Of a DNA stretch of 64,000 nt, positions 26,150-35,512 are shown piece after piece. The translations under genes and the position numbers were made by a program. Below the pieces are notes generated by a model. It saw only the letters and a program-made list of their open reading frames with translations. It searched no databases and was not told the origin of the DNA. The DNA comes from Pannonibacter phragmitetus DSM 14782. GTDB lineage: Bacteria; Pseudomonadota; Alphaproteobacteria; Rhizobiales; Stappiaceae. The stretch covers positions 81,947 through 145,946 of the forward strand of contig NZ_KB908224.1 in NCBI RefSeq assembly GCF_000382365.1, in the 5' to 3' direction. Position 1 is the first letter of the stretch, and each line of letters starts with the position of its first letter.

Positions 26150-27484
26150 CTAGCGTGTTCCGCTGTCGGAGGAGGGCTGCGCTTCCCGCTTCTGCGGCGC
26201 GGGGCGCTGGTCCTTGGCTGACAGCGGCATGACGCGCAGACGGGTGATGCGGTTCTTTTCCCGCCGCAGCACCGTGAAGCGGAAGCCGTGGAAGGTGAAG
26301 ATCTGGCGCTCTTCCGGGATCATCCGCGCTTCATGGATGACAAGCCCGGCGATGGTTGTCGCCTCGTCATCGGGCAGGGCCCAGTCGTTGGCGCGGTTGA
26401 GGTCGCGGATCGGCACCGAGCCGTCGACGATGACAGAACCGTCCGCCTGCGGGCGCACGCCGCTCAGCTCGACATCGTGCTCATCGGCAATTTCTCCGAC
26501 GATTTCCTCGATGATGTCTTCCAGCGTGACGATACCCATCACCTCGCCATACTCGTCGATAACGAAGGCGAAGTGGGATTTCCGCTTCAGGAAGGCGTTG
26601 AGCTGGTCCTGCAGGCTTGTTGTGTCCGGCACGAACCAGGGCGGCGTGGCGATTTTCATCACGTCCATTTTGGAGAAATCGCCGTCGGCAGCTTTCAGGG
26701 CGCGCAGCAGATCCTTGGCATGCAGCACGCCGACGAAGTTGTCGCTCTCTCCGCGCCACAGCGGCATGCGGGTGTAGGGCGCGGCCAGTGCCGCATCGAC
26801 GATCTTGGATACATCCTCGTCGACATTCAGGGCCATCATGCTCGTGCGGTGGACCATGACGTCGGAGACTTCCAGCTCGGCAAGGTCGAGAAGGCCGCCC
26901 AGCCGGTCGCGGTCGGCCTTCACCAGCCCGCCCTCCAGGTGCTGCAGGTCCACGGCACCACGCAGTTCCTCATGAGCGGAGAGGATCGAGGCATTGTCAT
27001 CCACCCGGATGCCGATGGCCCGCATCAGCAGCCGGACGATGACTTCGATGCCCATGACGACCGGGCCGAAGATGGCAACGATGATCCGCACCGGCCGGGC
27101 TACGGCCAGAGCGAAACGGTCCGGGTTGGAGATGGCCCAGGTCTTGGGCATCACCTCGGACAGCACGACCACGAGCACGGTCATCACCAGTGTCGCCAGC
27201 GCCACACCCGCCTCGCCGAAAAGGCTGAGGAACAGGCTTGTGGCGAGCGACGACGCCAGAATGTTGACGATGTTGTTGCCCAGCAGCAGGGCGCCGATGA
27301 GGCGTTCCCGTGCGGCGATCAGCTTGCCAACGATGCCAGCGCGGCTGTCGCCCGCCTTTTCCATCTGGTGAATGCGGGCGCGGGAGGCAGCCGTCAGAGC
27401 CGTTTCGGAGCCGGAGAAAAAGCCGGACAGAACGAGCAGGCACAGGATCGCGCCGCCGGTGAACCAGAGGGTGGTGTCGTTCAT
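26150..27484 (-). CDS. CNNM/CorC-HlyC family transporter
   Basis: This 444-residue protein has a DUF21/CNNM transmembrane domain (about 1-190, with SGFFSGSETALTAASRARIH), two CBS domains (about 205-330, with FAFVIDEYGEVMGIVTLEDI) and a C-terminal CorC_HlyC domain (about 345-430). Members export or regulate Mg2+ or other divalent cations, although they are often labelled hemolysins. Its ATG overlaps the aroB stop by four bases, so it is the last gene of an aroK-aroB-CNNM operon, a conserved alphaproteobacterial order. Confidence 0.92.
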   Translation of the reverse strand: MNDTTLWFTGGAILCLLVLSGFFSGSETALTAASRARIHQMEKAGDSRAGIVGKLIAARERLIGALLLGNNIVNILASSLATSLFLSLFGEAGVALATLVMTVLVVVLSEVMPKTWAISNPDRFALAVARPVRIIVAIFGPVVMGIEVIVRLLMRAIGIRVDDNASILSAHEELRGAVDLQHLEGGLVKADRDRLGGLLDLAELEVSDVMVHRTSMMALNVDEDVSKIVDAALAAPYTRMPLWRGESDNFVGVLHAKDLLRALKAADGDFSKMDVMKIATPPWFVPDTTSLQDQLNAFLKRKSHFAFVIDEYGEVMGIVTLEDIIEEIVGEIADEHDVELSGVRPQADGSVIVDGSVPIRDLNRANDWALPDDEATTIAGLVIHEARMIPEERQIFTFHGFRFTVLRREKNRITRLRVMPLSAKDQRPAPQKREAQPSSDSGTR

Positions 27485-28617
27485 CGGGTTAGTTTCTCCT
27501 TCAGGAATTCAAGCACGGCGGCCGTGTCTACGCCCTTTTCCACGAAGGCCTGTCCGATGCCCCGGGTCAGGATGAAGGTGAGCGCGCCGCGGCTGACCTT
27601 CTTGTCCTGAGCGATGCTGTCAAGGAGGGTTTCGGCCGGTGGCAGCTGGCCGGGGATCTGATGCATGCGGACGGGCAGGCCCACCTTGACCAGGTGGGCT
27701 TCGACCCGCTCCACATCCGCTTGCGGCAGCAGGCCGAGGCGGGCGGAGAATTCATGTGCCAGCATCATGCCGATGGACACGCCTTCGCCGTGGACGAGCC
27801 GGGTGCCGTCATATTCGACCGCTGATTCCAGCGCATGGCCGAAGGTATGGCCAAGGTTCAGCAGCGCCCGCTGGCCGCTTTCCCGCTCGTCGGCGCCGAC
27901 AACGGCTGCCTTGGCTGCGCAGGAGCGCGCCACCGCTTCCTCACGGGCGGAGGTGCCGTCGAAGATGCCTTTCCAGTTGAGGTCGAGCCATTCGAAGAAG
28001 TCCGCGTCGCCCAGAAGGCCGTATTTCACCACTTCGGCATAGCCGGCACGGAATTCGCGGTCCGAAAGCGTGTCGAGAATGGCCGTATCCGCCAGCACAA
28101 GGGCCGGCTGGTGGAAGGCGCCGATCAGGTTCTTGCCATGGCGGGAGTTGATGCCCGTCTTGCCGCCGACGGAGGAATCCACCTGGGACAGCAGAGTGGT
28201 CGGCATCTGGATGAAGGTCATGCCCCGGCGCACGGAAGCCGAAACGAAACCTGCCAGATCCCCCACGACGCCGCCGCCAAAGGCGAGAACCGCGTCGCCG
28301 CGCTCCAGCCGCGCGGCCAGAACCTCGTCGCACAGGCGCTCGAACTGGGCATAGCATTTGGTCTGCTCGCCCGGCGGCACGGTGATGACCGTGTGCTTCA
28401 GCCCGGCAGTCTTCAGGCTGGCCGACAGGGCAGGCAGATGGGTGCGGGCGACGGTTTCGTCGGTGATGACGGCGAGCCTTGCGCCTGGCATGAGGGCTGC
28501 AATGCGCGCACCGGCGCTCGTCAGCACATCGCGGCCGATGACGATGCCGTAGGAGCGCTCGCCCAGGTTCACCGGCACGGTTACCGGCTCTGCCGCAGTC
28601 TCAAGTCTGTCAGCCAT
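27481..28617 (-). CDS. aroB: 3-dehydroquinate synthase
   Basis: AroB converts DAHP to 3-dehydroquinate, the second step of the shikimate pathway, with NAD and a divalent metal. The 378-residue protein shows AFGGGVVGDLAGFVSASVRRG, PTTLLSQVDSSVGGKTGIN and LNLGHTFGHALE, which hold cofactor and metal ligands. It overlaps aroK upstream by eight bases and the CNNM gene downstream by four, consistent with tight coupling. Confidence 0.96.
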   Translation of the reverse strand: MADRLETAAEPVTVPVNLGERSYGIVIGRDVLTSAGARIAALMPGARLAVITDETVARTHLPALSASLKTAGLKHTVITVPPGEQTKCYAQFERLCDEVLAARLERGDAVLAFGGGVVGDLAGFVSASVRRGMTFIQMPTTLLSQVDSSVGGKTGINSRHGKNLIGAFHQPALVLADTAILDTLSDREFRAGYAEVVKYGLLGDADFFEWLDLNWKGIFDGTSAREEAVARSCAAKAAVVGADERESGQRALLNLGHTFGHALESAVEYDGTRLVHGEGVSIGMMLAHEFSARLGLLPQADVERVEAHLVKVGLPVRMHQIPGQLPPAETLLDSIAQDKKVSRGALTFILTRGIGQAFVEKGVDTAAVLEFLKEKLTR

Positions 28618-29257
28618 TTTGGCCCTCTTCGCTGTTCGTCCCGCCTGTGCGCAGGTTCAGATGGCTTTCGACAGCCGAAATCACGTCTTCCATCACCACT
28701 TCATGCGGCACTTCCCGGGACCAGACGGTGCTGTCGGCGAGGGCATAGACGGGCTCGCGCTTTTCCAGAAGCTGGCGCATGGTGCCTTCCGGATCGGCAT
28801 TTTGCAGCAGCGGCCGCGTCGGGCGCTTGCGGACCCTCACCATCACGGTGGCAAGGTCGGCGCGCAGCCACACGGACAGGCCATGGGCCTTGATCGCGTT
28901 GCGGGTCGCCTCGCTCATGAAGGCGCCGCCACCGGTGGCAAGCACCTGCGGACCCTGCTGCAGCAGGCGGGCGATCACCTTTTCCTCGCCGCGGCGGAAT
29001 TCCGGCTCGCCGTGCAGGGCGAAAATTTCGGAGATCGTCATGTTGGCTGCCGTTTCGATCTCGGTATCGGCATCAACGAAATCAAGGCCCAGGCGTTGGG
29101 CAAGGCGGCGCCCGACGCTGGATTTGCCGCAGCCCATGATGCCGACAAGCACGATTGAGCGGTTTCCAAGGGCGGTGACGATCCGGGCCGCACGTGCGTC
29201 CTTCACCTGTGTGCCCGATGCGGCTGCGTTCACCTTGGCCCTCCCTGAACGGTTCAT
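28610..29257 (-). CDS. aroK: shikimate kinase
   Basis: AroK phosphorylates shikimate with ATP. The 215-residue product has the P-loop GIMGCGKSS (39-47), the substrate-binding DADTEIE and FRRGEE, and the GGG of ATGGGAF. I chose the ATG at 29257; a TTG nine codons earlier would add residues not typical of the family. It opens the aroK-aroB-CNNM operon and diverges from the small membrane gene and xerD. Confidence 0.95.
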   Translation of the reverse strand: MNRSGRAKVNAAASGTQVKDARAARIVTALGNRSIVLVGIMGCGKSSVGRRLAQRLGLDFVDADTEIETAANMTISEIFALHGEPEFRRGEEKVIARLLQQGPQVLATGGGAFMSEATRNAIKAHGLSVWLRADLATVMVRVRKRPTRPLLQNADPEGTMRQLLEKREPVYALADSTVWSREVPHEVVMEDVISAVESHLNLRTGGTNSEEGQNG

Positions 29258-29377
29258 GAAGCGCCTTTTAACATATTCCGGCAAAAAACAAGCGGCTTGC
29301 TCGGGGCTCGTGTCTGCCGCACAAAGAAAGCTGCGCAGACTGCCGATTCTCCTTGCTGTTTCTCCGGGAATTTTGCC

Positions 29378-29521
29378 GTGCCGACCTTGACCCGCCTGAT
29401 CCTGGTTCTGGCCCTTCTGGGGGCAACGGGCTATGGCATCGTCTTTTCACTGGCGAATTTTGTCCATCCGAGCGAGCGGGAGATCACCGTGCGGGTGCAG
29501 AAGGATGGCTTTGCCCGCTGA
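29378..29521 (+). CDS. small single-pass membrane protein upstream of xerD
   Basis: This 47-codon frame starts with GTG at 29378, eight bases after GGGA. It encodes one transmembrane helix ([20 protein letters not shown]) followed by a charged tail, [17 protein letters not shown]. Similar tiny proteins with a helix and a 'REITVxVxxDRFAK'-like tail are found between aroK and xerD in rhizobia, which argues for a real gene. The function is unknown. It ends 26 bases before xerD and is likely cotranscribed. Confidence 0.65.
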   Translation: MPTLTRLILVLALLGATGYGIVFSLANFVHPSEREITVRVQKDGFAR

Positions 29522-29547
29522 CGGGCGGCCACAAGGGTGCAGCCAGC

Positions 29548-30489
29548 ATGAACAGCAGCATCGAAGCCTTTCTGGAAATGATCGCAGCCGAGCGGGGTGC
29601 GGCGCTCAACACGCTGGAAAGCTACCGGCGCGATCTGGAGGATTTTTCAGACTTTCTGGGCTCCACCGCGCCGCAGTCGGCGGGCCAGGACGATATCTCC
29701 GCCTATCTCGGCGATCTGGCAGGGCGCGGCTTTGCGCCGTCCTCGCAGGCGCGGCGGCTTTCTGCCCTGCGCCAGTATTTCAAGTTTCTGTATGCCGAAG
29801 GCATGCGCACGGACGATCCGACCCGCACGCAAGGGGCGCCGAAGCGCCGCCAGTCCCTGCCCAAGGTTCTCTCCGAAGACGAGGTGGACCGGCTGATCGA
29901 GGCCGCGCGCAGCTCTGCAGATACGGTACAGGCAGGGGACGATGAGGATGCGCAGACTGCCGCCAGCCGCCGCCTCAGGGCAGCCCGGCTCTACACGCTG
30001 CTCGAAGTGCTTTATGCCACGGGCCTGCGTGTGTCCGAACTGGTGGCCCTGCCGGTGAAGGCGGCGCTGCGCGATGCGCGGCTCATCGAAATCAAGGGCA
30101 AGGGCGGCAAGGAACGGCTCGTGCCGCTGAGCTCAAGGGCGCAGACGGCGATGAAGGATTATGTGGCCCTGCGCACAGGGGCAGGCGCCTTCATTGCCAG
30201 CCCCTGGCTGTTTCCCTCCTATGGTGAAAGCGGCCATTTCACCCGGCAGGCTTTTGCCCGCGACCTGAAGGCGCTGGCCGCCTCTATCGGTCTTGATGTG
30301 CAGAAGGTCTCGCCCCACGTGCTGCGCCATGCCTTCGCTTCGCATCTCCTGCAGAACGGTGCGGACCTGCGCGTGGTGCAGCAGCTGCTGGGCCATGCGG
30401 ATATTTCCACAACGCAGATCTACACCCACGTCCTCGACGAGCGCCTGCAGGCCCTCGTCGAAGCCCATCATCCGCTGGCGAAGCGGTAG
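29548..30489 (+). CDS. xerD: site-specific tyrosine recombinase XerD
   Basis: XerD, with XerC, resolves chromosome dimers at dif. The 313-residue protein has a SAM-like core-binding domain (about 5-90) and a catalytic domain (about 105-300). Visible catalytic residues are Arg161 in TGLRVSEL, probable Lys185, His257 and Arg260 in HVLRHAF, His283 in LLGHADI and the nucleophile Tyr292. The length and the location next to aroK fit the housekeeping enzyme rather than a phage integrase. A 20-residue insert (about 122-142, [16 protein letters not shown]) separates the domains. Confidence 0.94.
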   Translation: MNSSIEAFLEMIAAERGAALNTLESYRRDLEDFSDFLGSTAPQSAGQDDISAYLGDLAGRGFAPSSQARRLSALRQYFKFLYAEGMRTDDPTRTQGAPKRRQSLPKVLSEDEVDRLIEAARSSADTVQAGDDEDAQTAASRRLRAARLYTLLEVLYATGLRVSELVALPVKAALRDARLIEIKGKGGKERLVPLSSRAQTAMKDYVALRTGAGAFIASPWLFPSYGESGHFTRQAFARDLKALAASIGLDVQKVSPHVLRHAFASHLLQNGADLRVVQQLLGHADISTTQIYTHVLDERLQALVEAHHPLAKR

Positions 30490-30498
30490 GGTTTCGAG

Positions 30499-31551
30499 TC
30501 ACTTCGGCATCAAGGCCCAATAGTCGAAGTCCAGCACCACATTGTCCGCATAGACGCCATCTGCCGTGGCATAGGGGAAGTCCGCGCAAGGGGTGTTTCT
30601 GGTGGCGACGAGCCGCAGGCGCAGCGCGCCCACATCCTCGCGGCCGTCGATCGCTGCCGCATCGATGACTTCCGACCAGGCATAGACCGTATCGCCTGCA
30701 AACAGCGGAGCTACGTGGCGCCCGGCATTGATGGCGGCGATGTGGAAGGCGGCGCCCAGTCCGTTGAAGGAAAGGGCGCGGGCCAGTGAAATCACGTGGC
30801 CGCCATAGATCAGCCGCTTGCCGAACCGGCCCTTGCCTTCGGTGTGCTGGTTGAAATGCACCTTGGCCGTGTTCTGGTAAAGCCGGGTGGCGAGCTGGTG
30901 CTCGGCCTCTTCCACCGTCATGCCGTCCACGTGGTCGATGCGTTCGCCGGGCACATAGTCCCCAAAGCGGAAGCGGCTGCCGGCCAGATCACTGTCCCAA
31001 TTGGCCGTGTCGAGCAGCGGCACTGCATCGCCAAGAGCATCCGGCGCAATGCTCTCGGGCAGGGTCGGGACAACGGGCGCAGGCGCCGGATTGCCGGGGT
31101 CCCGCTTGTTGACCATGACCCAGCGCACGTAATCCAGAACCTCGGTGCCATCGGATTTGTAGCCGGTGGAGCGGACATAGACGACGCCGGTCTTGCCGTT
31201 GGAGTTTTCCTTGAGGCCGATCACTTCCGACACGGCAGACAGGGTGTCGCCGGGATAGACGGGGGCAAGGAAGCGCCCGCCCGCATAGCCGAGGTTGGCC
31301 ACGGCATTGAGGGAAATGTCCGGCACCGTCTTGCCGAAGACAATGTGGAATGTCAGCAGGTCGTCGATGGGCGCGGCCGGATAGCCCAGTTCCTGCGCAA
31401 AGGCATTCGAACTTTGCACCGCAAAACGCGGGCCGTAGATGGCGGTGTAGAGCGCCACGTCACCGGCGGTCACCGTGCGCGGGGTTGCATGCCGGATCAC
31501 CTGGCCGATCCGGAAGTCCTCGAAGAAATTGCCCGCGCTGGTCTTGCTCAC
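30499..31551 (-). CDS. mch: mesaconyl-CoA hydratase (MaoC family)
   Basis: This 350-residue double hot-dog (MaoC-like) protein fits mesaconyl-CoA hydratase, which makes beta-methylmalyl-CoA in the ethylmalonyl-CoA pathway. The opening KTSAGNFFEDFRIGQVIRH, then FGKTVPDISLNAVANLGYA, IGLKENSNGKTGVVYVRST and DYVRWVMVNKRD closely follow the enzyme as I remember it from Rhodobacter and Methylorubrum. The start is a GTG at 31551 after GGGAGGCGGGAC; no ATG fits. Two other pathway genes (ccrA, ecm) lie within 14 kb, which strengthens the call. Confidence 0.9.
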   Translation of the reverse strand: MSKTSAGNFFEDFRIGQVIRHATPRTVTAGDVALYTAIYGPRFAVQSSNAFAQELGYPAAPIDDLLTFHIVFGKTVPDISLNAVANLGYAGGRFLAPVYPGDTLSAVSEVIGLKENSNGKTGVVYVRSTGYKSDGTEVLDYVRWVMVNKRDPGNPAPAPVVPTLPESIAPDALGDAVPLLDTANWDSDLAGSRFRFGDYVPGERIDHVDGMTVEEAEHQLATRLYQNTAKVHFNQHTEGKGRFGKRLIYGGHVISLARALSFNGLGAAFHIAAINAGRHVAPLFAGDTVYAWSEVIDAAAIDGREDVGALRLRLVATRNTPCADFPYATADGVYADNVVLDFDYWALMPK

Positions 31552-31572
31552 GTCCCGCCTCCCAAATCGTTG

Positions 31573-31584
31573 CATCTGCAGATG
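31573..31584. promoter_or_regulatory. 12-bp perfect palindrome upstream of mch
   Basis: CATCTGCAGATG is a perfect palindrome 22 bases upstream of the mch GTG, in the divergent gap shared with the carbonic anhydrase gene. It could be an operator near the mch transcription start. A single short palindrome may also be chance. Confidence 0.3.
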
Positions 31585-31769
31585 ATTAAGACCGCTGCCC
31601 GGCTCCGGGGCAAGGGGAACCTTGGTTGAAGGCTTTGGGACAAGCTGGCGCAGGGCAGGACAGGCGCGGGGGAGGGCAGGCGCGGGGTTGGCGGCAGCGT
31701 CCCCTGCCTTTATAACCGCCTTCCGCGCCGCATACTGGGGCCTGCCGGATGGCAAGGAGCATGACTGAC

Positions 31770-32441
31770 ATGGCAAACGAGTTTCCGCAGGACCTGATCG
31801 ACGGTTATGGCCGCTATCTCCAGAAGGGCTATGTCCGCTTCCGCGAGCAGCAGGAAAAGCTGGCGATTTATGGCCAGAAGCCCGAGGTGCTGGTCATTTC
31901 CTGCTGCGACAGCCGCGTCGCGCCGGAAGGTGTGTTCCATGCAGGTCCCGGTGAGCTTTTCGTGGTGCGCAACGTTGCCAATCTGGTGCCGCCATTTGAG
32001 CAGACCGAAGGCCAGCACGGCACCAGTGCCGCGCTGGAATATGCCGTGCGCGTTCTCAAGGTGAAGCATATCGTCATCATGGGCCATGCCAAGTGCGGCG
32101 GTGTGCAGGCCTTCCGTCAGAACGCCAATGCGCCGCTGGCGACGGGCGAATTCATCGGCCGCTGGATCAAGCTGCTGGAGCCTGCTGCTATCGCCATGGC
32201 CTGCATGCCGGTGGACCGGCTGGATGATCCGCAGCTGGCGATGGAATATGCCGGTGTGCGCCAGTCGTTGAAGAACCTGCGCACCTTCCCTTTCATCGAT
32301 CAGGCCTGCACCAGCGGTTCTCTCAAGGTTCACGGCGCCTGGTTCGATATCGGCAGCGGAGAGTTGCGGGTGATGGACCCGGAAACCGAGCGGTTCGAGA
32401 CATGCGCCGGCTACGAGATAATTGAAGCCGCACAAGGCTGA
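31770..32441 (+). CDS. beta-class carbonic anhydrase
   Basis: This 223-residue enzyme interconverts CO2 and bicarbonate. The zinc ligands and dyad are Cys45, Asp47 and Arg49 in SCCDSR, with His106 and Cys109 in GHAKCGG. In-frame ATGs also lie at 31749 and 31761; I chose 31770, ten bases after AAGGAG. It sits between mesaconyl-CoA hydratase and crotonyl-CoA carboxylase/reductase genes, the latter of which consumes CO2, so a supply role is plausible. Confidence 0.93.
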   Translation: MANEFPQDLIDGYGRYLQKGYVRFREQQEKLAIYGQKPEVLVISCCDSRVAPEGVFHAGPGELFVVRNVANLVPPFEQTEGQHGTSAALEYAVRVLKVKHIVIMGHAKCGGVQAFRQNANAPLATGEFIGRWIKLLEPAAIAMACMPVDRLDDPQLAMEYAGVRQSLKNLRTFPFIDQACTSGSLKVHGAWFDIGSGELRVMDPETERFETCAGYEIIEAAQG

Positions 32442-32463
32442 GGCGGCTGGAAAAAGAACGGGA

Positions 32464-32505
32464 AGGGGCAGGGGTGGAGAAGCCGCCGCCTGCCCTTCTG
32501 TCTTT
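32464..32505 (+). terminator. probable terminator after the carbonic anhydrase gene
   Basis: AGGGGCAGG (32464-32472) pairs with CCTGCCCTT (32489-32497) around a 16-base loop, followed by a T-rich stretch (TTCTGTCTTT). The T tract is interrupted, so strength is uncertain. Confidence 0.5.
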
Positions 32506-32519
32506 GCACCGTCCTGAGG

Positions 32520-33065
32520 TCAGCCCCTGGGCGAAACCAGTACGAGGCTCCAGAATACCTTGTACTTGGAGGAGGGGCTGTATGCGGTGGCAATGCCCAT
32601 GCGGGTCACGCGCTCATCCAGCATCACCTTGTTATGGGTGGGCGATTCGCGCCAGCCGGAGAAGGCCTCAGCCAGCGTGCGGTAACCGGCGCTGACGTTC
32701 TCGACGCCATAGGACTTGCTCTCGCCGATGGCATCCAGCCGGTTCTTCAGCTGGTTCTGCGGGTAGAGCGAGGCGCGGATATCATCCGCTGCCGCGATGA
32801 CCCTTGCCTGCTGCTGGGCAAGGGAAATCAGGACCGGGTCCGCGACAACGCGGCCGCGTCCGTTGTTTTCCCGGTACTGGGAAATCATCTGCTGGGCCGT
32901 CGCCTGATCGATAACGGCGTTCACACGTGCCAGATCCCGGTAATAGGGCGGGACGTCAGCCGGTGTCTTGCTCTGGCAGCCAGCCAGCAGCAGCGCGCCG
33001 CCCAGCATCATGGAACCTGTCAGGATCTCGCGCCTGGAAGCAATGGCTTCCTCATCAAAATGCAT
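32520..33065 (-). CDS. CAP/SCP domain lipoprotein
   Basis: This 181-residue protein has a lipobox (LLLAGC, Cys30) after an RREILTGS n-region, so it should be membrane anchored. The mature part matches the CAP (SCP/PR1) domain: RENNGRGRVVADPVLISLAQ, the GVENVSAGYRTLAEAF segment and the SPTHNKVMLDERVTRMGIA segment with the conserved His. Bacterial CAP proteins are poorly characterised. The ATG at 33065 follows AGAGGCGG; the frame extends upstream without coding character. Confidence 0.86.
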   Translation of the reverse strand: MHFDEEAIASRREILTGSMMLGGALLLAGCQSKTPADVPPYYRDLARVNAVIDQATAQQMISQYRENNGRGRVVADPVLISLAQQQARVIAAADDIRASLYPQNQLKNRLDAIGESKSYGVENVSAGYRTLAEAFSGWRESPTHNKVMLDERVTRMGIATAYSPSSKYKVFWSLVLVSPRG

Positions 33066-33269
33066 GTCTTCGCCGCCTCTTGTCCGGTCGCCCCGCAACC
33101 CGCCGAATCGTATGCGCACATTAGGCCGGAATTCCGGCGCCGGGCGATAGACGGCGCGTGGAATGCTCAACACTTAATATATTTCTGGTTGCATACCTGT
33201 AATTTTTTCCAATCAGCCTCGCCAAAGAACGGGTTTTCCGCTGGATGCTTCTGGAAAATTAAGCAAATC

Positions 33270-34151
33270 ATGTTTCATATTGCCGCCAAGACCGCCACCC
33301 GGAATGAGCGGCCGGAAAAAGACAACTCAAGGCAATTGCGGGGCAGCTACTTGGGATCGCCAGCTGAAGAACCAATCAAGGTACTTGTTGCCGATGACAG
33401 CGCAACGGTGCGCAAATTCATCGAGCGTGCGCTGCAGTATTCGGGGTATGACGTTTCGATCACTGCAGCGGCAGACGGAAAGGAAGCCGTTGACCTTCTG
33501 AGCAAGAACGCATTCCAGATTGCCTTCCTTGACATCAACATGCCGCAGCTCAACGGCGTTGAAGTCATGGCGGCCATTCAGGTGATGGGCTCCAAGACTT
33601 TCGCCGTTTCAATGTCCGACGGTCTGGATGAGGCGGCAGAGTCCAAGCTCAAGAACTTCGGTGCCTACGACTTTCTGGCCAAGCCTTTTACCGCTGCTCA
33701 GGTCAAGCATATCCTCGATGTCTTTCAGGCCATCAGCACGCCCTTTGACGTTCTGATCGTCGACGACTCGACCACGGTACGCAAGATCGTGCGCAAGGTG
33801 CTGGAGCGGTCGATCTTCAAGCTGAACATCGTCGAAGCCGGGGACGGTGCGGCTGCCATCAAGCTGGTCAGCGAAAAGCCCTACCGGGTGATCTTCACCG
33901 ATTTCAACATGCCGAACATGACGGGTCTGGAACTGGCCGAGCGGTTGTCGAGCGTGGCGCGCGGCTCGGATGTGATCCTGATGTCGACCGAATACAACGA
34001 CACGCTGGATTCAGCCGCCGAGAAGGTGCGGGCCCGTGCTTTCCTGCGCAAGCCCTTCTATCCGGCGGACGTGGACAGCATCCTGCACCACCTCTTCGGC
34101 CTGCGCCATTCGCGCTTCTCCAAACAGGTACGCATGTTCGCCATGACGTGA
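33270..34151 (+). CDS. double receiver-domain response regulator
   Basis: This 293-residue protein contains two complete CheY-like receiver domains and no output domain. Receiver 1 (about 36-155) has Asp42-Asp43, phospho-acceptor Asp88 and Lys138. Receiver 2 (about 160-280) has Asp165-Asp166, Asp211 and Lys261. About 30 polar residues precede the first receiver. It could act as a phosphate sink or a scaffold between kinases and targets. No histidine kinase is adjacent, and a chemoreceptor gene lies about 7 kb away. The ATG at 33270 is the first after an AT-rich promoter region. Confidence 0.9.
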   Translation: MFHIAAKTATRNERPEKDNSRQLRGSYLGSPAEEPIKVLVADDSATVRKFIERALQYSGYDVSITAAADGKEAVDLLSKNAFQIAFLDINMPQLNGVEVMAAIQVMGSKTFAVSMSDGLDEAAESKLKNFGAYDFLAKPFTAAQVKHILDVFQAISTPFDVLIVDDSTTVRKIVRKVLERSIFKLNIVEAGDGAAAIKLVSEKPYRVIFTDFNMPNMTGLELAERLSSVARGSDVILMSTEYNDTLDSAAEKVRARAFLRKPFYPADVDSILHHLFGLRHSRFSKQVRMFAMT

Positions 34152-34192
34152 TGCGGGCCGCCTGAGGGCCGCCCGCTCACTGACAAGCCCCT

Positions 34193-35512
34193 TCAGCGCT
34201 TGCCCGCCTCCAGCACATCTTCAAAGGTCCGCAGACCCGGCACTGGCGAATTGACCAGAACGGCCATGTTGCCCGGCGCATGCTGGTTCTTCCACATCTT
34301 GGTGTGGGCCTTCGGGATCTGGTCCCAGCCGAAGACTTCCGACATGCAGGGATCAATACGCCGGTCGATGACGAACTTGTTCGCTTCGGACGCCTGCTTC
34401 AGGTGGGCGAAATGCGAGCCCTGAATGCGCTTCTGCCGCATCCAGACGTAACGGGCATCGAAAGTGATGTTGAAGCCTGTCGTGCCCGCGCAGAAAACCA
34501 CCATGCCGCCGCGCTTGACCACCAGAGCCGAGACCGGGAAGGTCTGCTCGCCCGGATGCTCGAACACCATGTCCACGTCATTGCCCTTGCCGGTGATGTC
34601 CCAGATGGCCTTGCCGAACTTGCGCGCTTCCTGCGTCCAGGTGTTGAACTCGGGCGAATTGACCTTGGGCAGCTGGCCCCAGCAGTTGAAATCCTTGCGG
34701 TTGATCACGCCCTTGGCACCCAGCGACATGACATAGTCGCGCTTGTCCTCGTCCGAGATGACGCCGATGGCATTGGCCCCGGCAGCGGCAGCCAGCTGCA
34801 CGCCGAAGACGCCCAGGCCGCCCGAGGCGCCCCAGACCAGCACATTCTGGCCCGGCCGCAGCTGGTGCGGTGCATGGCCGAACAGCATGCGGTAGGCAGT
34901 CGCCAGCGTCAGCGTGTAGCAGGCCGCCTCTTCCCAGGTCAGGTGCCTGGGGCGCGGCATCAGCTGCTGCGACTGGACGCGGGCGAACTGGGCGAAGGAG
35001 CCATCCGGCGTCTCGTAACCCCAGATCCGCTGGGTGGGCGAGAACATCGGGTCGCCGCCATTGCACTCCTCGTCGTCGCCGTCATCCTGATTGCAATGGA
35101 TGACGACTTCGTCGCCCACCTTCCAGCGCTTCACCTTGGAGCCGACGGCCCAGACAATGCCCGAGGCATCGGAGCCGGCGATATGATAGGCGCTCTTGTG
35201 GCTGCCGAAAACGGAGATGGGCTCGCCAAGCGCGGCCCAGATGCCGTTGTAATTGACGCCCGCCGCCATCACGAGAACCAGAACCTCGTGGCTGTCGAGC
35301 GTCCAGGTCGGCACCACTTCCAGCTTCATGGCCTCTTCCGGCGGGCCGTGCCGGTCCTGCCGGATTGCCCAGGCATACATCTTCTCCGGCACATGGCCGA
35401 GGGGCGGGATTTCGCCGATTTCGTAAAGATCCTTCAAGGGTGTGTCCCCCTTCGTCAGATTGTCATTTGCCTCGGATGCGGCCTGCGATGCTGCCTGTGC
35501 CACGGTCGCCAT
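34193..35512 (-). CDS. ccrA: crotonyl-CoA carboxylase/reductase
   Basis: Ccr reductively carboxylates crotonyl-CoA with CO2 and NADPH to (2S)-ethylmalonyl-CoA, the committed step of the ethylmalonyl-CoA pathway. The 439-residue MDR-superfamily protein shows PTWTLDSHEVLVLVMAAGVN, HIAGSDASGIVWAVGSKVKRW, the nucleotide-binding VWGASGGLGVFGVQLAAAAG and the C-terminal HAPGNMAVLVN. The start is the ATG at 35512, preceded by GGAGGAGG; an upstream in-frame start overlaps that ribosome site. Its gene is convergent with the double-receiver gene. Confidence 0.95.
   Translation of the reverse strand: MATVAQAASQAASEANDNLTKGDTPLKDLYEIGEIPPLGHVPEKMYAWAIRQDRHGPPEEAMKLEVVPTWTLDSHEVLVLVMAAGVNYNGIWAALGEPISVFGSHKSAYHIAGSDASGIVWAVGSKVKRWKVGDEVVIHCNQDDGDDEECNGGDPMFSPTQRIWGYETPDGSFAQFARVQSQQLMPRPRHLTWEEAACYTLTLATAYRMLFGHAPHQLRPGQNVLVWGASGGLGVFGVQLAAAAGANAIGVISDEDKRDYVMSLGAKGVINRKDFNCWGQLPKVNSPEFNTWTQEARKFGKAIWDITGKGNDVDMVFEHPGEQTFPVSALVVKRGGMVVFCAGTTGFNITFDARYVWMRQKRIQGSHFAHLKQASEANKFVIDRRIDPCMSEVFGWDQIPKAHTKMWKNQHAPGNMAVLVNSPVPGLRTFEDVLEAGKR

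Noticed and set aside
29548..30489. xerD as a phage or island integrase
   Set aside because: Length, the N-terminal SAM-like domain and the aroK neighbourhood fit the housekeeping XerD.
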